64,000 nt of DNA from JAWHQP01 sp032586195 (GCA_032586195.1 JAWHQP010000004.1:223512-287511); one strand, 5' to 3'. Positions 44,939 through 54,193 are shown, counted from the stretch's first letter. Made by a program: numbers and translations. The notes: generated by a model not told the origin, from the sequence alone.

Positions 44939-44996
44939 TGCGGTGCTGAAAAATAGAGTTATTGAAAATGATAAAACTCTATTTTTCAGCACCGCA
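44939..44996. terminator. 22-bp perfect hairpin terminator ending the polyene operon
   Basis: Bases 44939-44960 pair perfectly with 44975-44996 across a 14-base loop, followed by CTTTTTAG. The stem embeds a complete uptake signal in its right arm (CACCGCACTT) and a version lacking its first bases (ACTGCGGTG) in the left. The A/T-rich half of the stem (AAAAATAGAGTT) is also paired. It can act in both directions, between apeR and folK, which converge. Confidence 0.92.
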
Positions 44997-45071
44997 CTTT
45001 TTAGCGGGAGATCTTCAAGATATAAAAAATGGCTAATGAGATTTCATTATTAGTCGTTTCATTTAAAAATT

Positions 45072-45548
45072 TTATAGCCGTAACATATTATGTTTTTTAA
45101 ATTGATCCATGAGGCTCGCCAGTGTCGTGCCGTCCGGTAGCACTAATTCGGGGGCTATTTCAAATAGCGGTATGATTACAAATTCTCGTCGCTGCATATC
45201 ATAATGAGGGATTGTTAATCGTTCGGATTGCATGATGATATCCGCATAGAGCAGAATATCCAGGTCTAAAGTGCGTTCGCCCCAGTGGCGCAGGCGCACG
45301 CGGCCTTGTCGGTTTTCAATATGTTGAAGTGCGTTCAGCAGATCAAGAGGCGGTAATGTCGTTTCAATACAAACCACGGCATTCACGTAATCAGGTTGAT
45401 CCTGCGGGCCCATGGGTTTGCTTTGATAAAATGAACTCACCGCAATTAATTTGCTTTGCGGCAAATGAGCAAGTGCGGTGACCGCCTGATTTAACTGCGT
45501 GACCGGATGAGCAAGATTACTGCCCAGAGCGATATAAACCTTATTCAT
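45072..45548 (-). CDS. folK: Hydroxymethyl-dihydropterin pyrophosphokinase FolK
   Basis: Folate pathway enzyme adding pyrophosphate to 6-hydroxymethyl-7,8-dihydropterin. 158 aa. Conserved IALGSNLAHPVTQL, SSFYQSKPMGPQDQPDYVNAV, and the metal site GERTLDLDILLY (two Asp). It overlaps the pcnB stop by 8 bases, as in E. coli and H. influenzae. Confidence 0.96.
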   Translation of the reverse strand: MNKVYIALGSNLAHPVTQLNQAVTALAHLPQSKLIAVSSFYQSKPMGPQDQPDYVNAVVCIETTLPPLDLLNALQHIENRQGRVRLRHWGERTLDLDILLYADIIMQSERLTIPHYDMQRREFVIIPLFEIAPELVLPDGTTLASLMDQFKKHNMLRL

Positions 45549-47007
45549 TAGCTGCCGCTTTCGTTTTGTTACTGTGATTGTGGCGTGACCGATAGCGTTT
45601 CTTCGGTTGGGGATTTTTTCTCATTTGCTCCTTCACCAGCAATTCACGCTGACCTTCGGTACTCAGTTGATATTCATGCCACCATTTTGCCAATTCAATC
45701 GTTTCGCCGCCTTCAATTTCAGCCCGCATGGCAAGTAAATCGAAAGCCGCACGGAATTTGCTGTGGCTCAGTGTTTTTTCCGGCTGTTTCCCGCTGCGTT
45801 TGAGTAATTGCAACTGTAAGAACCAAATATCGCGAATTACACTGGTATGGCGCCGTGGTGCGGCCAGTGAACGGCAGAAGATATCCATAATTTCATTGCC
45901 TGCCAATGCGTAGGCATCATGGTTATTCAAGCCGCCCTCATTTTTGAGTGTTTCCACTTTTTCCCGTAGCGGATACCAAAAAAACGCGGCAAATAAAAAG
46001 GCGGGATTGATGCGTAAATTATCCGCCACACGTTCGTCGGTGGAGGTGAGCGCGGTGATAATCATCCGCTCGGCAAAGCTGTCGCTGCGTTCGGTGAAGT
46101 AAGGGGAAAGAGCGGGGAAGAGCTGCTCAAATAAATGATATTCACGCAGTAATTGATAGGTTTTTACCCCTTGTCCGGATTGCAATAATTTCAGGCTTTC
46201 GTCAAACAGACGGGCGGGCGGAATGTTTTTCAGCAAAGGAGCCAGCCGGCGAATCGGTTCGCCGCTTGCTTTATCCAGAAACATATCCAGTTTCGCCATA
46301 AAGCGGATAGAGCGCAACATTCTCACCGGATCTTCATGATAACGGATAATCGGATCGCCGATAAGACGCAGCTTGCCCGCTTTGAGATCTTTGATACCCT
46401 GATAATAATCGTAAATCAGATTATCCTTCGGGCTGTAATAAAGGGCGTTGACGGTAAAATCGCGGCGTGCGGCATCCTGTTCCAGCGTACCGTAAACGTT
46501 ATCACGCAACAGCATGCCGTCATCGTTTTGTTTGGCGTAATTTTCATTCTGGCTGTCCGTATGACCGGCTCGGAAAGTGGCAACTTCGATAATATCCCGT
46601 CCGAACATTACATGAGCCAAACGGAAACGACGGCCCACCAAACGGCATTGACGCTGAAAAATTGCCTGCACCTGGTCGGGACGGGCATTGGTCGCCACGT
46701 CAAAATCCTTTGGTTTTTTATCCAGCAGCAGGTCTCGCAGGCAGCCGCCGACCACGTAGGCTTCATAGCCGTGTCGGTTGAGTTTTTCCACTACAGTCAA
46801 CGCGTTTCTGCTGATCATCCGCGGATTAATACCGAGACCGGTCGCTTTTAAAGCGTATTTATTCGTATGACGGTGGGATTGTTCCGTTTTTCTTCGTCTG
46901 CGAGAAACGGCCTGATCAAGCTGTGGGACTGGTCGAGCTGCTTTTGGGAATTGGGCTACCTGCGGTTTATTTTTTTTGCTAAACAGGTTTTTTATATAAG
47001 TTAAAAT
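45541..47007 (-). CDS. pcnB: Poly(A) polymerase I, probably initiated at AUU
   Basis: Polyadenylates RNA 3' ends, promoting decay. NTase motif VGGCLRDLLLDKKPKDFDVATNA and the tRNA-nucleotidyltransferase C-terminal domains are present, with a basic tail (KNPQPKKRYRSRHNH). The first in-frame ATG (46818) lies just 18 codons before the NTase motif. The frame stays open upstream for 63 codons to a stop at 47019, with no ATG, GTG or TTG, and encodes an Arg/Lys-rich leader (VSRRRRKTEQSHRH). ATT at 47007, 6 bases after GAGG, begins ILTYIKNLFSKKNK, which aligns with the E. coli PcnB N-terminus, known to start at AUU. That gives 488 aa. Confidence 0.85.
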   Translation of the reverse strand: MLTYIKNLFSKKNKPQVAQFPKAARPVPQLDQAVSRRRRKTEQSHRHTNKYALKATGLGINPRMISRNALTVVEKLNRHGYEAYVVGGCLRDLLLDKKPKDFDVATNARPDQVQAIFQRQCRLVGRRFRLAHVMFGRDIIEVATFRAGHTDSQNENYAKQNDDGMLLRDNVYGTLEQDAARRDFTVNALYYSPKDNLIYDYYQGIKDLKAGKLRLIGDPIIRYHEDPVRMLRSIRFMAKLDMFLDKASGEPIRRLAPLLKNIPPARLFDESLKLLQSGQGVKTYQLLREYHLFEQLFPALSPYFTERSDSFAERMIITALTSTDERVADNLRINPAFLFAAFFWYPLREKVETLKNEGGLNNHDAYALAGNEIMDIFCRSLAAPRRHTSVIRDIWFLQLQLLKRSGKQPEKTLSHSKFRAAFDLLAMRAEIEGGETIELAKWWHEYQLSTEGQRELLVKEQMRKNPQPKKRYRSRHNHSNKTKAAANE

Positions 47008-47082
47008 AATTTGCCTCGTTTATTTGTGAAAGTAGGTTGAAAAATATAAACTGATAAAATTTTCATTGTGCCAAAAGCACTA

Positions 47083-47104
47083 ATCCCCCTTAAAGAAGGG
47101 GGAT
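47083..47104. terminator. Hairpin between dksA and pcnB
   Basis: ATCCCCCTT-AAAG-AAGGGGGAT is a perfect 9-bp stem downstream of dksA (minus strand). No T tract follows directly on the minus strand, so it may be an attenuator or an RNA processing/protection element rather than a full terminator. Confidence 0.65.
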
Positions 47105-47124
47105 AAAAAAGAAAAGTAATAGGG

Positions 47125-47574
47125 TTAGAAGCCCATTTGTTTCTCGCGCACTTCTGCCAAGGTTTTGCAGTCAATGCACAGATCCGCCGTCGGACGGGCT
47201 TCCAAGCGGCGTATGCCGATTTCTACACCGCAGGAAGCACAATAACCGAAATCGTCGGTATCTAATTTTTTTAACGTAGTTTCAATTTTTTTCATTAATT
47301 TGCGTTCACGATCGCGGGCCCGCAGTTCTAAACTGAATTCTTCTTCTTGTGTGGCACGGTCTGCGGGATCCGGGAAATTCGCCGCCTCGTCCTGCATGTG
47401 ATTTACAGTCCGGGTGGTTTCTTCAATGATCTGATTGCGCCACGCTTCTAAGATTTTTCTGAAGTGAAGAATTTGATTCGGATTCATGTACTCTTCCCCC
47501 ACTTTTTCTTTATATGGCTCAACACCGGCTAAAGCCAATAGGCTTAACGACGCTTTGTTTGTGTTTTCAGTCAT
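47125..47574 (-). CDS. dksA: RNA polymerase-binding transcription factor DksA
   Basis: Cofactor of ppGpp that inserts a coiled coil into the RNA polymerase secondary channel. 149 aa with the acidic coiled-coil tip in NFPDPADRATQEEEF (two Asp of DxxDxA) and the four-cysteine zinc finger CASC...CIDC at about residues 112-136. Very close to the E. coli protein, including the ending EKQMGF. Followed by pcnB and folK as in E. coli. Confidence 0.97.
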   Translation of the reverse strand: MTENTNKASLSLLALAGVEPYKEKVGEEYMNPNQILHFRKILEAWRNQIIEETTRTVNHMQDEAANFPDPADRATQEEEFSLELRARDRERKLMKKIETTLKKLDTDDFGYCASCGVEIGIRRLEARPTADLCIDCKTLAEVREKQMGF

Positions 47575-47758
47575 TTTAATTCTCCTAAATATAAAGCATC
47601 CAGTCTAATTCCAACTACAACAAAGATAATCTTCTGGGTTTTCATTAAATTCACAAGGATTTTGAAAGGCGATATAAATAGCAGAAGTTCATCAAATAAG
47701 CAAATAAATTTATACGGACTGTTTAAATTTTATTCTAAATCGGACCAGTAAAATTTAT

Positions 47759-47780
47759 TTTTGTGATCTACATTCCAAAT
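47759..47780 (+). promoter_or_regulatory. CRP/CRP-S-like site upstream of comEC (rec2)
   Basis: TTTTGTGATCTACATTCCAA begins a 22-base site with 17 matches to the ideal Pasteurellaceae CRP-S palindrome. The first half has TGTGA rather than the CRP-S-type TGCGA, so its dependence on Sxy is less certain than for ligA. It lies 75-95 bases before the comEC start, a fitting activator position, and rec2 is a competence-regulon gene in H. influenzae. Confidence 0.6.
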
Positions 47781-47853
47781 TCAACCCCTACCGTTTTGTC
47801 TATAACAACATTTTTTGCATAGTGAGCTTTTTATGAACACAGGGTGAATGCGC

Positions 47854-50274
47854 ATGATAAATATTGATAAACTTGCCATATTTATTTTATTTATCAGTGG
47901 GTTATTACTTTATTTGCCGGAAGGTTTTCTGTTTTCTTTTAATTTGCCTTTGATCTGTTTATTGATAGGATTGATTGGCTTAACTGCTTGTTATTGGTGG
48001 AAAAAGAAGGCATTAAATAGGGTATTGAACCATAGCATCTGTATGCTGTTATGTGCAATTTGGCTGCATCAGCCGGCACATCATTTGCTAGCGCTGGCAA
48101 GAATTCCGGGGGCCGTACCGAGTGAGATTCATATGGAGTTTGTGGTTGAGGAAATATTGCATCAGCAGGATTACCAAACCGCGATTATCCGGGCGAGATT
48201 GCGGCCTGAACTTGCCGAACAGCGGATTTTTCTTAATTGGCATTTGCCGGAACCGCTGCAGGCAGGACAAAAATGGCGGGCCGTATTAAAAATCAAACCG
48301 CTTTCCTCACGCTTGAATAAAGGTGGGTTTGATAAACAGCAATGGTATTTTTCCAAAGGGATTACCGCCTGGGCAAGCGTAACCGGATCGAACGGTCAAA
48401 GTGCGGTGCTGATTGAGCGAGTTTTGTCATTTCGTCAACAAAAATTGCAGGCGGCCTTAGTGCAGACTCAGGGGTTGAGCCTGCAAGGTTTGTTAATCGC
48501 CTTGGGGTTCGGCGAGCGGGCGTGGCTGACTTCCGCCATCTGGCAAACCTATCAGCGTACCAACACCGCTCATCTTATCGCCATTTCAGGTCTGCATATC
48601 GGTTTAGCCATGGCGATGGGTATGCTGTTCGGACGTGGCGTGCAATTACTGTTACCTGCTCGCCGGATTTCGCCTGTATTGCCGTTACTGTGCGGCATGG
48701 GGCTGGCGTTTGTGTACAGTTATCTGGCGGGCTTTTCTATTCCGACCTCGCGTGCGCTGCTGGCTCTTGTCCTGCTGTGTGGATTGCGACTGTGGCGGGG
48801 GTACTGTACGGTATGGCAACTGTTTATTAGAGTGGTGGCTATATTGTTACTGCTTGATCCCGTCATGGTGCTGTCTAATAGTTTCTGGCTATCGGTTGGG
48901 GCCGTGTTTAGCCTTATTTTATGGTATCAGTTTTTTCCTTTACAGCTGATTGAATGGAAAGGGAAGTCGCTTGATGCCGTGTTGCCGAAACCGGTGTTCT
49001 GGATATTGAACTTGCTGCATTTACAACTCGGTTTATTTGTGTTGTTTATGCCCGTGCAATGGCTGTTTTTTCATGGTTTTTCCGCTTATGGCCTGGTGAC
49101 GAATCTGTTGGTTGTGCCTTTATTCAGTTTTTTGATTGTGCCGTTGATTTTGTTCGCACTGTTCAGCAACGGCGCATTTTCCAGCTGGCAAATGGCAAAT
49201 TTTTTAGCGGAAATGGTGACTCACGGCTTGGCATTAATAGAGGATCATTGGATCACGATGAGCGTAGAAATGTCATTTTTCGGCACCGCGCTTTTTATCG
49301 CCGCATTCCTTTTTTTAATGCGGTTGGTTTATCGCAAAAGGGAGAAGGCCGCGGTTCAGCCTTTATACGTAAAACCGCCTAACATCGCTTTTAAAACGGA
49401 GCGGCGGTTATCGCCGACTTTGCAGCGCAGCGTGATGTTTTCCGGAGTATCGGTGATTTTATATTGTTTGACTCACATTTTTTATACTTACTGGAACACC
49501 CCTCTATGGAAATTGGAAACCCTGGATGTCGGGCAGGGGCTCGCTACCTTGGTGGTCAAAAACAAACATGCCGTGTTGTATGATACTGGAGCGGGGTGGC
49601 GCAACGGCAGTATGGCACAGCTGGAAATTCTGCCTTATTTGCAACGCGAGGGAATCGTGCCTGATTGGCTCGTTGTGAGTCATGATGATAATGATCATGC
49701 GGGTGGCGCGGCGGATGTGCTGAAAGCTTATCCTCAGATTCGATTTATCAGCAGTTCCACTAAAGAGTATGCTGAACAAAACTCGCAAAATCAGCACCGC
49801 ACTTGGTGTAAGGCAGGGGCCGTCTGGTATTGGCAAGGCGTGAAGTTCAGCGTGCTGTCGCCCGATAAGATTGTGGATCGGGCGAAGAATACGGATTCCT
49901 GTATTTTATTATTAGATGACGGCACGTATCGGATATTGCTGACGGGAGATGCTGATGTGGCGGCGGAACAGCGTATATTAACTAAACTGAATAAAATCGA
50001 TGTACTGCAGGTAGGGCATCACGGCAGTCGTACCTCGACCGGCGAAGCATTGCTGCAAGTCACTCGGCCGGATATTGCCCTGATCTCGTCCGGGCGTCGC
50101 AATCGCTGGCGGTTTCCTCATCAAGAAGTGGTGGAGCGGCTGAACCGGCGGCAAAGTGCGGTGCTGAATACGGCAGTTTCGGGGCAGATTTCCGTTTGGT
50201 TTTATCCTCGCCGTATCGAAATAAAAGCGCAACGGAATCAATTTAATCCGTGGTATCAGACACAGATTGATTAG
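47854..50274 (+). CDS. rec2: ComEC/Rec2 DNA internalization channel
   Basis: Inner membrane channel that brings single-stranded DNA into the cytoplasm during transformation. 806 aa from the ATG at 47854, which has AGGG 9 bases ahead; the ATG at 47848 lies too close to that site. Several N-terminal membrane helices, a short extracytoplasmic OB-type domain, the Competence core (HLIAISGLHIGLAMAMG), more helices, and a C-terminal metallo-beta-lactamase-like domain (LDVGQGLATLVV, SHDDNDHAGGA, LLTGDAD, LQVGHHGSRTST). It opens an operon with msbA-lpxK-ycaR-kdsB and is divergent from dksA. Uptake signals occur within it. Confidence 0.96.
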   Translation: MINIDKLAIFILFISGLLLYLPEGFLFSFNLPLICLLIGLIGLTACYWWKKKALNRVLNHSICMLLCAIWLHQPAHHLLALARIPGAVPSEIHMEFVVEEILHQQDYQTAIIRARLRPELAEQRIFLNWHLPEPLQAGQKWRAVLKIKPLSSRLNKGGFDKQQWYFSKGITAWASVTGSNGQSAVLIERVLSFRQQKLQAALVQTQGLSLQGLLIALGFGERAWLTSAIWQTYQRTNTAHLIAISGLHIGLAMAMGMLFGRGVQLLLPARRISPVLPLLCGMGLAFVYSYLAGFSIPTSRALLALVLLCGLRLWRGYCTVWQLFIRVVAILLLLDPVMVLSNSFWLSVGAVFSLILWYQFFPLQLIEWKGKSLDAVLPKPVFWILNLLHLQLGLFVLFMPVQWLFFHGFSAYGLVTNLLVVPLFSFLIVPLILFALFSNGAFSSWQMANFLAEMVTHGLALIEDHWITMSVEMSFFGTALFIAAFLFLMRLVYRKREKAAVQPLYVKPPNIAFKTERRLSPTLQRSVMFSGVSVILYCLTHIFYTYWNTPLWKLETLDVGQGLATLVVKNKHAVLYDTGAGWRNGSMAQLEILPYLQREGIVPDWLVVSHDDNDHAGGAADVLKAYPQIRFISSSTKEYAEQNSQNQHRTWCKAGAVWYWQGVKFSVLSPDKIVDRAKNTDSCILLLDDGTYRILLTGDADVAAEQRILTKLNKIDVLQVGHHGSRTSTGEALLQVTRPDIALISSGRRNRWRFPHQEVVERLNRRQSAVLNTAVSGQISVWFYPRRIEIKAQRNQFNPWYQTQID

Positions 50275-50354
50275 CCCGGCGGCAAAGGTTGGCGAACGGG
50301 CAAAATCCATGTACAATGCCCCAATTATTTTGCCTGAGATAGATTGTAGATTTT

Positions 50355-52115
50355 ATGAATCAGAAAATTGCCGGAAAGGATCTTTCCACCGTTCAAACCT
50401 TCAAACGATTATGGCCGATGATTTCCCCGTATAAATCGGGTTTGGTTGCCGCTGCGATTGCTTTAGTGCTGAATGCATTAACCGATTCAGGCTTGATTTA
50501 TTTATTAAAACCCTTATTGGATGACGGCTTCGGCAAGGCGGATCATAATTTCCTGAAACTGATGTCCCTGTTGGTGGTGATTTTTATTGTCTTCCGCGGC
50601 TTGAGTAATTTTGCCGCCAGCTATTGTCTGTCTTGGGTATCGGGCAAAGTGGTGATGAGCATGCGTCGCCGTCTGTTCAAACATCTGATGTTCATGCCGG
50701 TGAGTTTTTTCGATCAGAACACGACGGGCAGCCTGTTATCCCGTGTGACCTATGATAGCGAAATGGTCGCCAATTCTTCTTCCAGCGCCTTGGTTACTAT
50801 CGTGCGTGAAGGTGTTTATCTGATTTCCTTGTTCTGGGTGATGATTTTCACCAGCTGGCAGCTTTCAATTATTTTGTTTGTGCTAGCGCCGGTTATCGGC
50901 GGGTTGGTTGGCGTAGTGTCAAAGAAATTCCGTGAACTAAGCCGCAATATTCAGAACTCCATGGGCGATTTGGCTACCACCACGGAGCAAATGCTGAAAG
51001 GACACAAAGAAGTATTATCTTTCGGCGGGCAGCATGTTGAAGAGGAGCACTTTAACGAAGTGAGTAATTCGATGCGCCGCAAGGGCATGAAAATTGTAGT
51101 GGCGGACGGTATCGCCGATGGCGTAGTGCAGGTGATCGCTTCCTTTGCGTTGTCCGCCGTGTTGTTCCTTTCCACCTTTCCCGAAGTGATCAGTTCGGCG
51201 TTGACGGCGGGGTCGTTTACAGTGGTGTTTTCTTCTATGATGGCGATGATGCGTCCGCTGAAATCCTTAACCAATGTTAATTCCCAGTTCCAGCGCGGTA
51301 TGGCGGCGTGTCAGACTTTATTTGAAATCCTTGATTTGGAAACGGAAAAAGATAAAGGCACCTATCAGGTTGAACGGGCGAAGGGCGAAGTGTATTTCAA
51401 CAATGTGACGTTCACTTATAACGGCAAGGATGAACCCGCCTTGCGTCATGTCAATCTGCGTATCCCGCAGGGAAAAACCGTGGCGTTGGTCGGGCGTTCG
51501 GGGTCGGGAAAATCCACCCTCGCCAGTTTATTAACCCGTTTCTATGATGTGGAGCAGGGCGAAATTACCTTGGACGGCATAAACATTCAGGATTACCGCC
51601 TGGCGAATCTGCGTGAACAATGCGCTATCGTGTCTCAGCAGGTGCATTTATTTAACGATACCATTGCCAACAATATCGCTTATGCCGCGAAGGATAAATA
51701 TTCCCGTGCGGAAATTGAAGCGGCGGCGAAAGCTGCCCATGTGCTGGAATTTACCGATAAATTGGAACACGGCTTGGATACCGTTATCGGTGAGAACGGG
51801 GCCAGCTTATCGGGCGGTCAGCGCCAGCGTCTTGCCATTGCCCGCGCGTTACTGCGTAATTCGCCCGTCTTGATTTTAGATGAAGCGACCTCCGCTCTTG
51901 ATACCGAATCGGAACGGGCTATCCAGCTCGCTTTGGAAGAATTGCAAAAAGACCGCACGGTCATCGTGATCGCTCACCGTTTATCTACCATTGAAAATGC
52001 CGATGAAATTGTGGTGATCGATCATGGAGAAATTAAAGAACGCGGCAGTCATGCCGAGTTATTGGCATTGAACGGCGCTTATAAACAGCTTCATTCAATG
52101 CAGTTTAGTCATTAG
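50355..52115 (+). CDS. msbA: Lipid A export ATP-binding/permease MsbA
   Basis: Inner membrane half-transporter that flips lipid A-core. 586 aa: six-helix transmembrane domain (residues about 20-320), then nucleotide-binding domain with Walker A GRSGSGKST, signature LSGGQRQR and Walker B LILDEATSALD, H-loop IVIAHRLST. Full length. Followed by lpxK after 12 bases. Confidence 0.97.
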   Translation: MNQKIAGKDLSTVQTFKRLWPMISPYKSGLVAAAIALVLNALTDSGLIYLLKPLLDDGFGKADHNFLKLMSLLVVIFIVFRGLSNFAASYCLSWVSGKVVMSMRRRLFKHLMFMPVSFFDQNTTGSLLSRVTYDSEMVANSSSSALVTIVREGVYLISLFWVMIFTSWQLSIILFVLAPVIGGLVGVVSKKFRELSRNIQNSMGDLATTTEQMLKGHKEVLSFGGQHVEEEHFNEVSNSMRRKGMKIVVADGIADGVVQVIASFALSAVLFLSTFPEVISSALTAGSFTVVFSSMMAMMRPLKSLTNVNSQFQRGMAACQTLFEILDLETEKDKGTYQVERAKGEVYFNNVTFTYNGKDEPALRHVNLRIPQGKTVALVGRSGSGKSTLASLLTRFYDVEQGEITLDGINIQDYRLANLREQCAIVSQQVHLFNDTIANNIAYAAKDKYSRAEIEAAAKAAHVLEFTDKLEHGLDTVIGENGASLSGGQRQRLAIARALLRNSPVLILDEATSALDTESERAIQLALEELQKDRTVIVIAHRLSTIENADEIVVIDHGEIKERGSHAELLALNGAYKQLHSMQFSH

Positions 52116-52127
52116 GTTTAAGCCGCG

Positions 52128-53102
52128 ATGAAATTTTGGTATTCAAAGGCAAAAACAGCTTATTTATTATTGCCGTTTTCACTTTTATTCCGGCTGATCA
52201 GTTCGGTGCGTCGTGGTCTGTTTAAATTAGGGCTTCTGAAATCCTATCGCGCGCCGGTGCCCGTGATTATCGTGGGTAATCTGTCTGTCGGCGGCAATGG
52301 CAAAACCCCGGTGGTGATTTGGCTGGTGCAGGCATTACGGCAGAAAGGCTTGCGGGTCGGCGTGATTTCCCGTGGTTACGGCAGCCAATCAAAGGTTTAT
52401 CCCTTATTGGTAAAGGCGGACACCGATCCCGTTGAAGGCGGGGATGAACCCGTGTTAATCGCCAAACGAACGGGGGCGCCGGTCTGTATCTCGCCTGAGC
52501 GGCGGCAGGCGATTGAATTATTACTGGCTCAATCTCCGTGTGATATTATCGTGAGCGATGATGGCTTGCAGCATTATCGGTTACAGCGTGATTTTGAAAT
52601 CGTGGTGATGGATGCCGTACGCGGATTCGGAAACGGTTTGTTACTGCCGGCAGGTCCGTTGCGTGAATTGCCGGACCGTCTGAAAACGGTTGATCTGGTG
52701 ATTGCCAACGGACAAGCCAATCGGTACGCACAGGCGGTGATGACTTTGGTGCCACGTTACGCGGTGAATTTAGTGACGTGCGAAAAGCGGCCGTTAACTG
52801 AGTTTGAACAAGTGGTAGCCGTTGCCGGAATAGGTAATCCGCAGCGATTCTTTCAAATGTTACAGGGCTTAAATATCCGGTTGATTGAAACCCACGCCTT
52901 TCGCGATCACCAGAAGTTTACCCCGGAATTGTTTGAAAAACTGCCGAAAACAGCACCGCACTTTATGACGGAGAAAGACGCCGTAAAATGCATGGCATTT
53001 GCTCTGCCTAATTGGTGGTATGTGCCCGTGGAGGCTCATATCGAAGGTGAGCCTGCTTTTGAGTTACTGAATAGAATTGAGCGGCGGGTGAAACATGGAT
53101 AA
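52128..53102 (+). CDS. lpxK: Tetraacyldisaccharide 4'-kinase LpxK
   Basis: Phosphorylates the lipid A disaccharide at the 4' position. 324 aa: membrane-associated N-terminal helix, Walker A GNLSVGGNGKTPVV (about residues 48-61), VISRGYGSQS, DDGLQHYRLQRDFEIVVMDAVRGFGNG. Overlaps ycaR by 8 bases. An uptake signal copy sits near its 3' end (52950-52965). Confidence 0.96.
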   Translation: MKFWYSKAKTAYLLLPFSLLFRLISSVRRGLFKLGLLKSYRAPVPVIIVGNLSVGGNGKTPVVIWLVQALRQKGLRVGVISRGYGSQSKVYPLLVKADTDPVEGGDEPVLIAKRTGAPVCISPERRQAIELLLAQSPCDIIVSDDGLQHYRLQRDFEIVVMDAVRGFGNGLLLPAGPLRELPDRLKTVDLVIANGQANRYAQAVMTLVPRYAVNLVTCEKRPLTEFEQVVAVAGIGNPQRFFQMLQGLNIRLIETHAFRDHQKFTPELFEKLPKTAPHFMTEKDAVKCMAFALPNWWYVPVEAHIEGEPAFELLNRIERRVKHG

Positions 53103-53298
53103 TCGTTTATTGGAAATTGTCGCCTGTCCCCTATGTCAGGGGCGGCTGCTGTACGATAAGGCTAATCAACAAATGATTTGTCGCTACGATCGGGTGGCCT
53201 ATCCCGTGCAGGACGGTATCCCTCAGCTGCTGATTGAGTCGGCCGTGCCGCTAACGGCTTCTTCGGAACAGGAACATAAAGAAACAAAAGAAATATAA
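53095..53298 (+). CDS. ycaR: Trm112-family protein YcaR
   Basis: 67-aa zinc-ribbon-like protein. CPLC at residues 11-14 and a later Cys (MICRYDR) form part of a metal site; the second pair is incomplete as in E. coli YcaR. The YPVQDGIPQLL motif is typical of Trm112 proteins, which act as partners of methyltransferases, but YcaR itself has no proven role. Lies between lpxK and kdsB as in E. coli. Confidence 0.9.
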   Translation: MDNRLLEIVACPLCQGRLLYDKANQQMICRYDRVAYPVQDGIPQLLIESAVPLTASSEQEHKETKEI

Positions 53299-53309
53299 GA
53301 GGAAATACG

Positions 53310-54083
53310 ATGACAAAATTTACCGTGATTATCCCGGCACGTTATGCCTCAACCCGTTTACCGGGCAAACCGCTTGCCGATATTGTCGGCAAGCCGATGA
53401 TTGTTCACGTGCTGGAAAAAGCCAAACTGTCTGGAGCTGGCCGCGTAGTGGTCGCCACCGATAATGAAGCCGTTAAGGCGGCGGTTGAACAGTTCGGCGG
53501 GGAAGTCTGCATGACTTCGGCCCGGCATAATTCGGGGACGGAGCGTTTGGCCGAAGTGGTGGATAAATTAGCTATCGCCGATGATGAAATTATCGTCAAT
53601 ATTCAGGGGGATGAACCTTTAATCCCGCCAAGTATCGTTGCGCAGGTTGCGGAGAATTTATGCAAATTCAATGTCAATATGGCGAGCCTGGCGGTCAGAA
53701 TTCATGATGTGGAAGAGCTTTTCAATCCGAACGCCGTCAAGGTACTGACCGATAAAGAGGGTTATGTGCTTTATTTTTCTCGTGCGCCGATTCCATGGGA
53801 TCGGGAGCAATTTGCTTCCCTGCCACGGCAGCCTGAAACGGGGCAAATTGCTGTCGGCGATCATTATTTACGCCATATCGGTATTTATGCCTATCGCGCA
53901 GGATTTATCAAACAATATGTACAATGGCAGCCGAGCGAATTGGAACGGATTGAGAGTCTGGAACAGCTTCGCGTACTTTGGTATGGCGAAAAGATTCATG
54001 TCGAATTAGCGAAAGAAGTGCCCGCGGTCGGAGTGGATACGCCTGAAGATCTTGAAAAGGTGAGAGCCATTTTATCCCGCTGA
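53310..54083 (+). CDS. kdsB: 3-deoxy-manno-octulosonate cytidylyltransferase KdsB
   Basis: Activates Kdo as CMP-Kdo for lipopolysaccharide inner core synthesis. 257 aa: IPARYASTRLPGKPLADIVGKPM at the N-terminus (residues 7-29), VNIQGDEPLIPP, and the conserved YFSRAPIPWDRE, with HIGIYAYRAGF near the end. AGAGGAAA precedes the ATG. A hairpin terminator ends the operon. Confidence 0.97.
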   Translation: MTKFTVIIPARYASTRLPGKPLADIVGKPMIVHVLEKAKLSGAGRVVVATDNEAVKAAVEQFGGEVCMTSARHNSGTERLAEVVDKLAIADDEIIVNIQGDEPLIPPSIVAQVAENLCKFNVNMASLAVRIHDVEELFNPNAVKVLTDKEGYVLYFSRAPIPWDREQFASLPRQPETGQIAVGDHYLRHIGIYAYRAGFIKQYVQWQPSELERIESLEQLRVLWYGEKIHVELAKEVPAVGVDTPEDLEKVRAILSR

Positions 54084-54127
54084 TTTAACTTTAAATAATT
54101 TACTTGGTTGATCAGATTTATCGTTAG

Positions 54128-54151
54128 GCACGACATGGTTCGTGCTTTTTT
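54128..54151 (+). terminator. Intrinsic terminator after kdsB
   Basis: GCACGA-CATGGT-TCGTGC stem followed by TTTTTT (54146-54151), 44 bases after the kdsB stop; the stem ends in a clean run of six T. Confidence 0.88.
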
Positions 54152-54193
54152 CATGATAAAATCTAGCTCTCTTTTTACTCGATGTGGTTTATT

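Noticed and set aside
46818..46818. ATG at 46818 as the pcnB start
   Set aside because: It lies too close to the nucleotidyltransferase motif, lacks a convincing ribosome site, and leaves a well-conserved 63-codon leader unexplained.
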